From Brachyspira pilosicoli (GTDB taxonomy: Bacteria > Spirochaetota > Brachyspiria > Brachyspirales > Brachyspiraceae), in the NCBI RefSeq assembly GCF_008016535.1, contig NZ_SAXY01000053.1, positions 1-36,040 of the forward strand: DNA of 36,040 nucleotides, read 5' to 3'. This document shows positions 1 through 8,637 of the stretch, one piece after another. The position numbers and the translations under genes were made by a program. Each line of letters starts with the position of its first letter. Within the stretch, counting starts at the first letter, position 1. Under the pieces are notes generated by a model. That model saw nothing but the letters and a program-made list of their open reading frames with translations, did no database searches and was not told where the DNA came from.

Positions 1-1
1 A

Positions 2-199
2 GTACATGGCATAGACGAAAGAGAATTTTATTCACGATTAAATAAAAATATCACAGTAGAATTATTGAGAGAAAAATTAAAAGAATATACACATTTTTAT
101 AACAATCAAAGATTGATTTCTTCGTTATTGTATATTACAATCAAAGAAAGAATCAAAAATATTATAGCAAGTAAAAGTACAATATCTATGGCTCCATGA
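2..199 (+). pseudogene. Transposase 3' fragment (IS481/IS3-like integrase core)
   Basis: An open frame from the window edge encodes 65 residues and a stop. It begins VHGIDEREFY, the same as residues 247-256 of the full-length transposase at 6102-7013, just after the catalytic Glu, and then diverges. It is therefore the tail of a related transposase whose 5' part lies outside the window or is lost. A 7-bp inverted repeat (TATACTT/AAGTATA) follows near 209-227. Positions 45-196 recur almost exactly at the window end (35884-36040), with one substitution that makes a stop there. Confidence 0.75.
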
Positions 200-333
200 C
201 ACATTCTATACTTGATTTAAGTATATTACAATAAAATAGAAAATATGAAATAATATTAATAAAATATTATTGATTTTTTAATAAAAATGTTATATCGTAA
301 TATTATATTTTATATAGTAAAAGAATATAGATT

Positions 334-858
334 ATGAAAAAAAATATTCCAATGATAATTATTAGCTCAGCAATTGTAGGTGCTGGTGCTTCTTATTTAA
401 TTTTTAAACAAATACAAAAATCTTACTTTTATATTAAAAGTTATGATAAAAAATTTGAGATGAAGTTCTCTAATAAATGGCATCTTTCAAAAGAGAAAAA
501 TGAACTTAATGAAAACTCAAATCTTGAATTAATTAATAATAAAGATTCACTTTGTCTTATAATGTTCTCAAAAAATAAAAACGAACTTAATAATATAACT
601 TTAGAAGAATATAATCAAAATACGGTAAATGGTATAAGAGAAAATAATATAATATTAAGCAGCAAAAAAAATATTATAGCTAAAAAGAGTGTTTATACTA
701 CAGAATTTTATTCTAATTATAAAGATGTTAATGTGCATTACACTATATATGTACTTGAAACTAATAATTATTATCATCAGTTTATGGCAGCTTCTATGAA
801 CAGTAAAAATTACTATAATAAAATAAAAAATATATTATCTAGTTTAAAAGAAATATAA
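334..858 (+). CDS. Membrane-anchored hypothetical protein, PsbP/DUF1795-like in appearance
   Basis: 174 residues. An N-terminal hydrophobic segment (about residues 5-23) without a clear cleavage site suggests a signal anchor with the rest outside the membrane. The body starts with YDKKFEMKFSNKWHL and alternates short beta-like stretches ending in a helix. That pattern resembles the PsbP/DUF1795 fold, but this is a resemblance by eye, not an assignment. The stop lies 5 bp before the next start, so the two are probably one operon. There is no good Shine-Dalgarno. Function unknown. Confidence 0.6.
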   Translation: MKKNIPMIIISSAIVGAGASYLIFKQIQKSYFYIKSYDKKFEMKFSNKWHLSKEKNELNENSNLELINNKDSLCLIMFSKNKNELNNITLEEYNQNTVNGIRENNIILSSKKNIIAKKSVYTTEFYSNYKDVNVHYTIYVLETNNYYHQFMAASMNSKNYYNKIKNILSSLKEI

Positions 859-863
859 TTATT

Positions 864-1295
864 ATGAAAGGTAAATTAAAATATTTATTTGTATTATTGT
901 TTTTATTTACTATTAGTTTATTTTCAGAGCAGCGTATATTTTTATCGTCAAATTTAACTGGCGATGATTTGAGAAAAGAAATTATTAAATGGGTGAAGAA
1001 TAATTCTCTAAATGAACAAAATTATGAAATATTAGATAATGGTTTTATATATTTTTTTTATGTGTCTAATATAGATGATAAAAATAAATTTCTATGTTTT
1101 GATATTACTTTTAATTTGCAATATGATAAGTTTATAGTTGATTTCTCTAATCCTAAAACATTTGATAAAGAAAAAAATGAAATAAAAGACTTAAAATTTA
1201 GTACAATAAGTAAATTAACAAAAACCGGCTGGTTCAAATCCTACAATGAAGAGATAGATAAAATTGTAAAAGAGCTTGAAACTATAATAGGTTAA
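864..1295 (+). CDS. Small secreted hypothetical protein
   Basis: 143 residues with a signal peptide (Lys-rich start, hydrophobic run at about residues 7-20, then LFSEQR as a likely cleavage region). The mature part is about 120 residues, charged, with no motif I recognise. It lies 5 bp behind the anchored protein, so the pair may be co-expressed and act together at the envelope. The stop codon sits inside a terminator hairpin. Function unknown. Confidence 0.6.
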   Translation: MKGKLKYLFVLLFLFTISLFSEQRIFLSSNLTGDDLRKEIIKWVKNNSLNEQNYEILDNGFIYFFYVSNIDDKNKFLCFDITFNLQYDKFIVDFSNPKTFDKEKNEIKDLKFSTISKLTKTGWFKSYNEEIDKIVKELETIIG

Positions 1296-1310
1296 TATTA
1301 TAGTTTTATA
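1280..1310 (+). terminator. Hairpin terminator overlapping the stop codon
   Basis: Perfect 10-bp stem AACTATAATA/TATTATAGTT with a 6-nt loop that contains part of the stop codon, followed by a T/A-rich tail. It would end the two-gene unit at 334-1295. Confidence 0.6.
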
Positions 1311-1583
1311 TTATAAAAACAATATTTAATTATCTTTTTATATAATAATATAAATAATTAAAATTCTATAAATATACTTTATTCTAATATAATATACTTT
1401 TAAATATTAAAATAAAGCTTATATATAATATAAATATATGAAACTATAGGTTTAAATATAGTTGATTTTTCCTTGATTTTTTGCTTTTTTAGTATATAAT
1501 GGCTCTAGATATTTTTTAAATTAATAGAATAAATTACTAGAATAAATTACTAGAATAAACTAAAGGCTTATTTAAAAAGAATT

Positions 1584-2159
1584 ATGTATAAAGTAAATAG
1601 TTATGTTGTTTACCCTATGTACGGAATATGCAAGGTTGTTGGCATATCTGATAATAAAGTTAATTCTTCTGTTGTGGAATGCTATATACTTGAATGTGAA
1701 GGTGAAAACATCACATTAAAAGTTCCTATTAATAGAGTTAAAGAATATCGTATACGTAAAATAATATCTAAAGCAGAAGCTGAAAATTTTTTAAACATGT
1801 TACAAACTAAACCTCATGATATAGAAAATAATTGGAAGATTCGATATCAAGAAAATGAAGAAAAATTAAGAAGCGGCGAAATTAAAGATACTATAGAAGT
1901 TGCAAGAAGTTTATTTACTAGAAATAAATTAAAAGAGCTTTCTGCAAGCGAAAAACGTTTATATGAAAAAGCATACATGTTTATAGTAAATGAAATTAGC
2001 ATAGCATTAAAAAAAGATAAAGATCAAATTGAAGATATAGTATCAAATGCTCTAGAAAAATCAGCAAAAAAATTTAAAACTAAACCTGCTGAAAAAGAGC
2101 TTATTAAACCAACTAAAAATACTGCTAAGCCTGCCAAAAAAAAGAAAAAAGAAGAGTGA
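1584..2159 (+). CDS. carD: CarD/CdnL-family transcription regulator
   Basis: 191 residues. Residues 1-60 match the CarD/CdnL/TRCF RNA-polymerase interaction domain: VVYPMYGICKVVGI, then a beta-rich stretch and LKVPINRVKEY. Residues 65-155 are the helical DNA-binding part with the typical ARSLFTRNKLKELSASEKR-like motif. The C-terminus is a Lys/Pro-rich tail (from about residue 163). In this family the protein binds the RNA polymerase beta subunit and stabilises open promoter complexes, usually at rRNA and growth genes. It precedes the PIN/TRAM gene in the same direction, 87 bp apart. Confidence 0.9.
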   Translation: MYKVNSYVVYPMYGICKVVGISDNKVNSSVVECYILECEGENITLKVPINRVKEYRIRKIISKAEAENFLNMLQTKPHDIENNWKIRYQENEEKLRSGEIKDTIEVARSLFTRNKLKELSASEKRLYEKAYMFIVNEISIALKKDKDQIEDIVSNALEKSAKKFKTKPAEKELIKPTKNTAKPAKKKKKEE

Positions 2160-2246
2160 AATATTTATTAATTTATTCTATTTGTAACTAATAAAAAAAT
2201 ATAAAAAATAACTTGAGCTCTTTTTAGTTTTTAAGGAGAAACTGTT

Positions 2247-3257
2247 ATGTGGAGAATAATTTATTTTGCTTGTTCTATTTTAGCACTTATATTTGATTAT
2301 ATTTATAATAAACTTTTTAATATAAATACTATTATATTTTTTGTTGTTAGTTCTATTCTTATGATATTGCTTGATTTATTTTTTATAAGAAAAAGGTCTT
2401 CAAAAACAACTTTGGTAATTTTCGTATCATTTTTTCTCACTATAATAACTGTAATACTTACTTTAAATGTTATAAATATTATAGGAATCAATTTATCGTT
2501 AAATAAAAAACTTATAATACTATTTATTGAAGGATATTTAACTTTTGCTATAATATCATCACTTATACCAAATATATCAAATATATTAAAACTAACAAAA
2601 ACAGATAAAATAAAAACAGCTAAAATATTAGATACTTCTGTTATAGTAGATGGTAGAGTATATGACATAGCAGAGAAAAAATTTTTTGATGGGCTTTTAA
2701 TACTTCCAGAGTTTGTAATAAAAGAGATACAATTTTTAAGTGATTCTAGAGATCAGCAAAAAAGAATAAGAGGAAGAAGGGCTTTAGAAATACTCAATAA
2801 AATGAAATCTTCAAAAAATATATTACTTTCTGTAACAGATGTAGATTTCCCAAACATCAAGGAAGTGGATTTAAAACTTATAGAGCTTGCCAAAAAAATG
2901 GATGCTAAAGTGATTACTAATGACTTTAACTTGATGAAGGTAGCTTCTATTCATGGTGTTGATATATTAAATATTAACGATTTAGCTAATTGTTTACAAG
3001 TTGTGGTGCTTCCGGGAGAAACTATAAAGATAGATTTAATAAGAGAAGGTAAAGATAAACAGGCATTAGGTTATTTAGAAGATGGTACTATGATAGTTGT
3101 AGATAATGCTAAACATTTAATAGGGAAAAGTGTGGATATAGAAATAGATAATGTGCTTCCTAAAGAGGCTGGAAGGGTGATATTTGCTTCTTTGGTGACT
3201 AAGCCTCAAAATAATCAGCAAAACAATAAGAAAAAACAAAACAGAGAGCATAAATAA
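2247..3257 (+). CDS. yacL: Membrane PIN/TRAM-domain protein (YacL-like)
   Basis: 336 residues. Residues 1-110 hold about four transmembrane segments. A PIN nuclease domain follows, with the expected acidic residues in ILDTSVIVDGR (D129, D135), LPEFVIKE (E160), D208 and ITNDF (D226). A TRAM domain (about 254-317, VVLPGETIKI to EAGRVIFASLV) and a basic Gln/Asn/Lys tail finish it. The order TM-PIN-TRAM and the length match Bacillus YacL. PIN/TRAM proteins are thought to act on RNA at the membrane; the substrate is unknown. Shine-Dalgarno AAGGAGA precedes the ATG. A diverged copy of its 3' end lies at 18515-18712. Confidence 0.85.
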   Translation: MWRIIYFACSILALIFDYIYNKLFNINTIIFFVVSSILMILLDLFFIRKRSSKTTLVIFVSFFLTIITVILTLNVINIIGINLSLNKKLIILFIEGYLTFAIISSLIPNISNILKLTKTDKIKTAKILDTSVIVDGRVYDIAEKKFFDGLLILPEFVIKEIQFLSDSRDQQKRIRGRRALEILNKMKSSKNILLSVTDVDFPNIKEVDLKLIELAKKMDAKVITNDFNLMKVASIHGVDILNINDLANCLQVVVLPGETIKIDLIREGKDKQALGYLEDGTMIVVDNAKHLIGKSVDIEIDNVLPKEAGRVIFASLVTKPQNNQQNNKKKQNREHK

Positions 3258-3308
3258 AACTTTTACAATTAATAATATATTTTTATTAAACTTAAATATT
3301 TAAAATAA

Positions 3309-3863
3309 TTATTTTAAACTTTTTTCTAATAACTTACATATATTATTAATTAGTATATCTTTATTTATATTCTTATCTTCTTTTATCCAATGATATATTA
3401 TAGAAACAAGCCCGCCTGATATAAACTCTTGTATTACTATATTCTCCTCATCTTTTAACCATTCATTTAAGTATCCTAATAAAATCTTATGAAGAAGCGA
3501 TATAAATAAAAGAGTATTGTTATAATTAACTAATGAAGTATTAAAATATTGTTTATTATTGTCAAAATAGTTTATTATTTTTTCTATTATTTTTCTGTAA
3601 TTCTTTTTAAAATTATAAATTAAATTATCGTCCCTCAATTCTTTTATAATATCTTCTTTTATATCTTCTATGATGCTATTTAAAAGTTCTTCTTTATTAT
3701 TGTAGTGGTCATAAAATGTAACCCTATTAATCATAGATTTTTCGCATATTTCTGTAACAGTGATATTATTAAAGGAATGTGTTTTAAAAAGTTCGAGTAA
3801 AGATTGTTTTAATAATTTTTGAGTTTTTATAATTCTCAAATCTTTTTTATTTTCTTCTGTCAT
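3309..3863 (-). CDS. TetR-family transcriptional regulator
   Basis: The frame is open to a TTG at 3884, but the ATG at 3863 is preferred because a consensus promoter directly precedes it (184 residues, MTEENKKDLR). The N-terminal helix-turn-helix shows the TetR pattern FNNITVTEICEKSMINRVTFYDHYNNKEEL (given here only as landmark ends: FNNITVTEIC and YDHYNNKEEL). The C-terminal part is all-helical and looks like the TetR/AcrR C-terminal dimer and ligand domain. TetR proteins are usually ligand-released repressors of a neighbouring gene. The nearest genes here are an ankyrin protein upstream in the same direction and yacL converging, so the target is unclear. Confidence 0.85.
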   Translation of the reverse strand: MTEENKKDLRIIKTQKLLKQSLLELFKTHSFNNITVTEICEKSMINRVTFYDHYNNKEELLNSIIEDIKEDIIKELRDDNLIYNFKKNYRKIIEKIINYFDNNKQYFNTSLVNYNNTLLFISLLHKILLGYLNEWLKDEENIVIQEFISGGLVSIIYHWIKEDKNINKDILINNICKLLEKSLK

Positions 3864-3869
3864 ATTTAG

Positions 3870-3898
3870 ATTATACTGAAACAATTATATTTTGTCAA
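3870..3898 (-). promoter_or_regulatory. Consensus sigma70-type promoter of the tetR gene, likely leaderless
   Basis: On the minus strand TTGACA (3898-3893) is separated by exactly 17 nt from TATAAT (3875-3870). Only 6 nt separate the -10 box from the ATG at 3863, so the predicted transcript starts at or beside the A of the start codon and has no room for a Shine-Dalgarno. Confidence 0.8.
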
Positions 3899-3925
3899 AA
3901 TTTAGTTTTAATGTTTTTTGTTATT

Positions 3926-3978
3926 TGTGGGGACTAGCCCCCACACCCCCACTTCTTTTTGCGGCGGGAAAAAGTTGA
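3926..3978. repeat. GC-rich intergenic repeat with hairpin
   Basis: Stem TGTGGGG/CCCCACA with a 6-nt loop, followed by CCCCCACTTCTTTTTGCGG and GCGGGAAAAAGTTGA. The same modules recur at 14573-15050 and 15880-15960. It is conspicuously GC-rich in AT-rich surroundings, lying between the ankyrin gene end and the tetR promoter. Confidence 0.7.
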
Positions 3979-4025
3979 ATAAAATAAAAATATCCATAAA
4001 AATATAGTTGTTATGTATATTTTAA

Positions 4026-5033
4026 TTAATAAGCACCAAAATTTTTAAGTATTCTTATAGTGTCTGTATATTTAAAAATTCGAGTATCCTTTTTATTAGT
4101 AGGCACATGCATCAAAGCCGTTTTACCTTCTCTATCTCTAGCATTAATTAAAGCACCATACTCAATAAGAGTTTTTACAGCTTCAGCTTTGCCTAGTTTA
4201 CTAGCATGCATTAAAGCTGTTACTCCTTCATGATCTCTAGCATTAATTAAAGCACCATATTTAATAAGAGTTTCTACAACTTCAGCTTTGCCTCGTTCAC
4301 TAGCAGACATTAAAGCTGTGCGGCCAAATTTATTAGTATAATTAACATCTGCACCTGCATCTATAAGCAATTTTAAAGTTTTAATATCGTCAGAAAAATA
4401 AGCAGCATAAGATAAAGGTGTAAAGAACTCAGTTTTTATATTAATTTTTATACCATTATCTATTAATAATTTTACTATTTCTGAATTACAGATAGTATCT
4501 CGAAGTAATGCATTTCCCACTCTATTTGTAATATTTACATCAGTACCTGCATCTATAAGCATTTTAGCTATATATGTATTTGTAGTATACATTAAAGCAG
4601 TATGCAAACTTCCATCTGCATTTGTGATTACTAAATCAGCACCTTTATCAATTAAAAGTTTAACTATTTCTTCATTTCCACCATTTTTACTAGCATACAT
4701 TAAAGGAGTATAATTTTCGTAAAAATTTGCATTTTTGGCGTTAATATCTGCACCTGAATTTATTAGTTCTTTAGCCATTTCTGTATAGTTGCTTGAAATA
4801 GATACCATTAAAGGCGTTTCACCATATTCATTTGTAATATTAATATTGATATCTTTATTTTTTATATAATATAAAACTTTCTCAGTATTACCTTCATAAA
4901 GATAAGTAAAAAAATTTTCTTCATCTGAAGTTAATATTACACTTATTATTCCCAATATTATCATAAATAAGAAAAGTCCAACAAAATATAAAAGCAGTCT
5001 TTTAAATAGTAATTTAAGTTTTTCTTTCATCAT
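4026..5033 (-). CDS. Membrane-anchored ankyrin-repeat protein
   Basis: 335 residues. A basic N-terminus and one hydrophobic segment (about residues 10-35) anchor it, probably with the repeats outside the membrane. About eight ankyrin repeats follow from residue 40 to the end, recognisable by GETPLM, AKELINSGADINAKN, VKLLIDKGAD and TALMHASKLGKAE. Two adjacent repeats near the C-terminus (ALINARDHEG and ALINARDREG) are nearly identical, also in DNA (about 4130-4290), which points to recent repeat duplication. Ankyrin repeats bind protein partners; the partner is unknown. Shine-Dalgarno AGGAG precedes a double ATG. The first 15 residues equal those of the next upstream gene. Confidence 0.85.
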   Translation of the reverse strand: MMKEKLKLLFKRLLLYFVGLFLFMIILGIISVILTSDEENFFTYLYEGNTEKVLYYIKNKDININITNEYGETPLMVSISSNYTEMAKELINSGADINAKNANFYENYTPLMYASKNGGNEEIVKLLIDKGADLVITNADGSLHTALMYTTNTYIAKMLIDAGTDVNITNRVGNALLRDTICNSEIVKLLIDNGIKINIKTEFFTPLSYAAYFSDDIKTLKLLIDAGADVNYTNKFGRTALMSASERGKAEVVETLIKYGALINARDHEGVTALMHASKLGKAEAVKTLIEYGALINARDREGKTALMHVPTNKKDTRIFKYTDTIRILKNFGAY

Positions 5034-5042
5034 TTACTCCTA
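4988..5042 (-). repeat. Duplicated 5' module, copy 1 (start of ankyrin gene)
   Basis: 55 bp, including the Shine-Dalgarno, double ATG and first codons, identical to 5638-5692 at the start of the neighbouring gene. Confidence 0.9.
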
Positions 5043-5056
5043 AATTATTTATTTTT

Positions 5057-5683
5057 TTATTTATTAAAAGATTCATCTAAAACTTTTTTGAATTCTTTTA
5101 AAACTTTATCATTTTCATAAAAAGATTTTGGTAAATTTAATTTATTAATAAAAGAATATGCTTTTTGACTAAAATAAAGAGCAGTATTTCCTATTCCCTC
5201 TTTTAGTTCAGTATCATAATTTCCTTCGCTATAATGTCTAGCTAAAAGCAGAGTAGCAAAATAATAACAATAAATCTGATACTTAGCTTTTGTTAAATAA
5301 TCAACTTCAGTATAATAGCATAGTTCAGCATAGTAAACTGCATCTTTAAAATTCCTCAAAAGTGCATGACTTTCCATTTTTGAATGTAATTCTTCTGTAC
5401 TAGATGTTCTTAATGCTTGAGATATTTCATAACTATCTATATCTTTAAATAATGCATTCAAAGATAAAAAAATTACATCTTCTCTAAAAGCATTGTAATT
5501 TTCATCCCATTTTTTACTTGATTTTTCTACAGTATTGGCAGTCATAGATTTATCTGATGCATCCGTATTATCATCACTATCCAAAGCACTAAGTATTATT
5601 CCTGATATTATCATAATTAAAAAAAATCCACCAAAAAATAAAAGCAGTCTTTTAAATAGTAATTTAAGTTTTTCTTTCATCAT
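5057..5683 (-). CDS. Membrane-anchored helical protein of unknown function
   Basis: 208 residues. The N-terminus (MMKEKLKLLFKRLLL, then a hydrophobic stretch to about residue 33) is nearly the same as that of the downstream ankyrin protein. A linker with Asp/Ser/Thr (about 34-60) follows, then a helix-rich body with many Tyr (YYAELCYYTEVDYLTKAKY region). No catalytic motif is visible. The ankyrin gene starts 23 bp after the stop, so the two are likely co-transcribed and targeted to the same membrane. Function not recognised. Confidence 0.6.
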   Translation of the reverse strand: MMKEKLKLLFKRLLLFFGGFFLIMIISGIILSALDSDDNTDASDKSMTANTVEKSSKKWDENYNAFREDVIFLSLNALFKDIDSYEISQALRTSSTEELHSKMESHALLRNFKDAVYYAELCYYTEVDYLTKAKYQIYCYYFATLLLARHYSEGNYDTELKEGIGNTALYFSQKAYSFINKLNLPKSFYENDKVLKEFKKVLDESFNK

Positions 5684-5692
5684 TTACTCCTA
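5638..5692 (-). repeat. Duplicated 5' module, copy 2
   Basis: 55 bp identical to 4988-5042. It covers the ribosome-binding site and first codons of the 208-residue protein. Confidence 0.9.
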
Positions 5693-6003
5693 TATATTAT
5701 CTAATGTTATAAAATTTTATATTTATTTAGATGATATCTAATCATAAAAAATATAATAGCCTCATAATATATCTTTATTAAAAATAAAGATTAAATCGAA
5801 TAATGATTGATAATAAAATAATTTCTGCAATGACAATAAATTTATTTGCTTTTTATTATTATAAAAATTGTTATGAAAAGTATAAGAAATTAATGTGTTT
5901 TTAAGACTGTAGACTGTAGACTGTTTAGATAAAAGTTTAAATATAACATGTAATTCAGTATAATATATTTTTTTTATATGTCAACAAAAATATGAAAAAA
6001 TAA
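5693..6003. other. AT-rich intergenic stretch with a 3x heptamer
   Basis: About 310 bp without a supported gene. It must hold the promoter of the ankyrin operon (minus strand). The only structure seen is AGACTGT repeated three times in tandem at 5904-5924. Confidence 0.5.
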
Positions 6004-7051
6004 TGTTTAGGAGTATGAGATATTGGACATTTTTTAGTATAAAAAAAGCAGTATCCTTGTTATAATATTTTGAACATAAAACAAATAAAAAGGATGCTAC
6101 TATGAAAAAAGATTATAGCACAGAATTTAAATTATTTATAGTGGATGAAGCATTAAAAACTAAAAATATTAAAAGATTTTTAAAGATGGAAAGAATAAAT
6201 AAATCCACTTTTTATACTTGGCTTAAGAAATATAAAGACACTGGAACTGTCGCTAATTTTAGTACTAAGCCAAAAACTTCTCCAAATATCTTTAATAATC
6301 AAGAAGCTATTAATTTAATTATTAAACTCTATACTGAAGAGTATAGGGGAAAACATTATATTAAAGCATATTTAAATCGTAAAGGCATTAAGATAGGTGT
6401 TACAGCTATAGAGAATGTACTAAAAAGAAATAATCTTTGGAGATATAAAACAAAAAAGAAAAAGAAGCGATATGATAAACGTAAATTTGTCTCTAAAATA
6501 CAAAAAGAAGGCAAAATAGTTCAAATAGACACTAAATATATCAAATTAGGCAGAAAAACAGTCTATCAGTTCACTGCTGTCGATTTAGCTACTCGCTATA
6601 GTTGGAGAGAAATCTATGAGGATAAAACACCTTATAGTGCTTTATCTTTCTTAAAATATGTCTTAAAAACTTCACCTTTTAAGATACAGGCTATACAAAC
6701 GGACAATGGTATAGAATATACTTATCGCTGTATTAATACTCCTAAAATAAATATTTTTGATGAATACTGCTTAAAAAATAAATTAGAGAGGAGATATATT
6801 CCTGTAGCTACACCAAGATACAATGGCGTAGTAGAAAGAGTACACGGCATAGACGAAAGAGAATTTTATAATTTTTGTACTAAAGAATTAACCTTAAAGA
6901 AAGCAAATAAAAACATACAAAAATATAATCATTTTTTCAATTATAAACGAATACATTCTGCTTTAAATTATGATACACCTATGCTATACTTTTATAAATT
7001 AAGGAATTCCTAACTGCAATATGTTTGGCACCTGTGCAATTTTATACTTGA
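6004..7051 (+). mobile_element. Full-length insertion sequence, copy 1 (IS481/IS3-like)
   Basis: The left end TGTTTAGGAGTATGAGATAT is shared with copies 2 (7052) and 3 (33421), which fixes it at about 6004. The right end is less sure: I see no clean inverted repeat after the transposase stop, and copy 2 begins directly at 7052, so the two are adjacent in direct orientation. The leader carries a TATAAT-like box about 40 bp before the start. Confidence 0.7.
6102..7013 (+). CDS. IS transposase, intact (DDE integrase core)
   Basis: 303 residues in a single frame. Residues 1-60 form a helix-turn-helix (NKSTFYTWLKKY). The integrase core has candidate catalytic residues D143 (KIVQIDTKY), D201 (QTDNGIEY) and E245 (NGVVERVHG), all present. 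The single ORF with HTH plus rve core resembles IS481 or the second ORF of IS3-type elements. The start follows AAAAAGGATGCTACT. It looks functional and may be the source of the broken copies nearby. Confidence 0.85.
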   Translation: MKKDYSTEFKLFIVDEALKTKNIKRFLKMERINKSTFYTWLKKYKDTGTVANFSTKPKTSPNIFNNQEAINLIIKLYTEEYRGKHYIKAYLNRKGIKIGVTAIENVLKRNNLWRYKTKKKKKRYDKRKFVSKIQKEGKIVQIDTKYIKLGRKTVYQFTAVDLATRYSWREIYEDKTPYSALSFLKYVLKTSPFKIQAIQTDNGIEYTYRCINTPKINIFDEYCLKNKLERRYIPVATPRYNGVVERVHGIDEREFYNFCTKELTLKKANKNIQKYNHFFNYKRIHSALNYDTPMLYFYKLRNS

Positions 7052-7433
7052 TGTTTAGGAGTGTGAGATATTGGACATTTTTTAGTATAAAAAAAGCAGT
7101 ATACTTGTTATAATATTTTGATATAGAAAATAAATAAAGGATACTACTATAAAAAGAGATTATAGCACAGAATTTAAATTATTTATAGTGGATGAAGCAT
7201 TAAAAACTAAAAATATTAAAAGATTTCTAAAGATAGAAGAAATACCCAAATCTACTTTTTATGCTTGGCTTAAGAAATATAAAGACACTGGAACTGTCGC
7301 TAATTTTAGTACTAAGCCGAAAACTTCTCCAAACATCTTTAATAATCAAGAAGCTATTAATTTAATTATTGAACTTTATACTAAAGAATATCGAGGTAAG
7401 CATTATATTAAAGCATATTTAAATCGTAAAGGC
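7052..7433 (+). pseudogene. Truncated IS copy 2, start codon lost
   Basis: Left end as in copy 1, but the transposase ATG is ATA (ACTATAAAAAGAG versus ACTATGAAAAAAG). Homology stops after the codons for LNRKG, at 7433, where the sequence runs straight into an aldolase coding fragment. About 200 transposase codons are missing, including the whole catalytic core. This copy cannot move by itself. Confidence 0.85.
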
Positions 7434-7659
7434 TGAAGGTATACCAGAAGATGAAATAAAAAAAATTGCCAAAACTGCTATATGTAAAATTAACATAGCT
7501 TCTGATGGTTGGATTACTGCTTTAGCTTATACAAGAAAAATATTAGCAGAAAATCCTAAAGCTATAGACCCTAGAGTATATACATTACCTATTAGAAAAG
7601 AACTTCACAAACTATACTCACATAAGATAGAACTTTTAGGAAGTAAAAATAGAATATAA
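7432..7659 (+). pseudogene. 3' fragment of a class II (fructose/tagatose-type) bisphosphate aldolase
   Basis: 75 codons plus stop, without a start. AEGIPEDEIKKIAKTAICK then KINIASDGWITAL matches the conserved C-terminal part of class II aldolases, in which the KINI(x)TD segment binds substrate phosphate. The metal-binding His residues lie in the missing N-terminal part, so the fragment cannot be active. It ends 12 bp before the ROK kinase start, as expected for a former operon partner. The upstream part was probably removed by an insertion-sequence-linked deletion. Confidence 0.75.
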
Positions 7660-7671
7660 AGGTTTATAAAA

Positions 7672-8562
7672 ATGAAAAATAAAGAATATTACATATCTAT
7701 AGAAATAGGCGGCACAAATTTAAGATATTCTATTATAGATAATGAATTAAATATTATTTATTTTAACAAAATAAAAACAAAAGATTTTTCTGATGCATAT
7801 GATAAAATTGAATACTTATCAAAAAATATAATAGATGATATTATGTCAAAATACAAAATAAAGGCTATTGCTTTTTCTCTAGCCTCTTTACTAGATAAGA
7901 CAAGAAGAATAGCTCAGTCTTCTCCTATGATAAATAATTTTGAGAATGTAGAACTTGCAGACATTTTTGAAAAAAAATATAATATAGATGTGTTTCTTCA
8001 AAAAGATGTTAATTCTCTTTTATTGTATGATATTAACAAAAATCATTTAGATAAAAATGGGATAATAGTAGGTATATATTTAGGCACAGGACTTGGTAAT
8101 GCAATTGCTGTAGATGGAAAAATACATTATGGATTTAGCGGAGGTTCAGCAGAACTTGGACATATACCTGCTTTAGGATGTTATAATAAATGTGATTGTG
8201 GAAAAACTGGATGCATAGAAACTTTAGTATCTGGCAGAAAATTAGAACAAATAGCAAATAATCATAATATAAAAGATATATCATCAATATTTAATTATTT
8301 TGATGATATTGAAGAATTAAAAGATTTTGTAAGATATTTTGCTATTGCAGTAGCAACTGAAATAAGCATTTTAGATCCAAATGCTGTTATTATAGGTGGT
8401 GGTGTTCCTGTTATGAAAAACTTCCCTTTGGATTTTTTTGAAAATGAAGTTAAAAATAATTTGAGAGCTCCAAATCCTAGAAATGATATAAATATTATAT
8501 ATTCTGATAACGATATTAATGCAGGAGTAATAGGAAGTATTATATCTGTTTTAGGATTATAA
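7672..8562 (+). CDS. ROK-family sugar kinase (allose kinase-like)
   Basis: 296 residues. The N-terminal phosphate motif is IEIGGTNLRYSI, the second is GIYLGTGLGNAI, and the ROK zinc site is present as GHIPALGCYNK followed by CDCGKTGCIE. The C-terminal adenosine segment is IIGGGVPVMKNFP. ROK enzymes phosphorylate hexoses or N-acetylhexosamines with ATP in the cytoplasm. The end of the protein (FPLDFFENEVKNNLRAP, AGVIGSI) reminds me of AlsK, but substrate cannot be fixed from this. Shine-Dalgarno AAAGG. The flanking aldolase remnant and GntR regulator suggest a small sugar-degradation operon. Confidence 0.85.
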   Translation: MKNKEYYISIEIGGTNLRYSIIDNELNIIYFNKIKTKDFSDAYDKIEYLSKNIIDDIMSKYKIKAIAFSLASLLDKTRRIAQSSPMINNFENVELADIFEKKYNIDVFLQKDVNSLLLYDINKNHLDKNGIIVGIYLGTGLGNAIAVDGKIHYGFSGGSAELGHIPALGCYNKCDCGKTGCIETLVSGRKLEQIANNHNIKDISSIFNYFDDIEELKDFVRYFAIAVATEISILDPNAVIIGGGVPVMKNFPLDFFENEVKNNLRAPNPRNDINIIYSDNDINAGVIGSIISVLGL

Positions 8563-8637
8563 AATAATTATTGTAAAAATATTTAAAATTTTATATACTA
8601 AAAAAACTAATTAAATTTAATATAAAAAGAGATATTT

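Noticed and set aside
2303-2668. Antisense ORF inside the PIN/TRAM gene
   Set aside because: Reverse-strand shadow of transmembrane codons; no start signal.
3864-3884. TTG start for the TetR protein
   Set aside because: The -10 box of the consensus promoter lies within this stretch, so it would be upstream of the transcript start.
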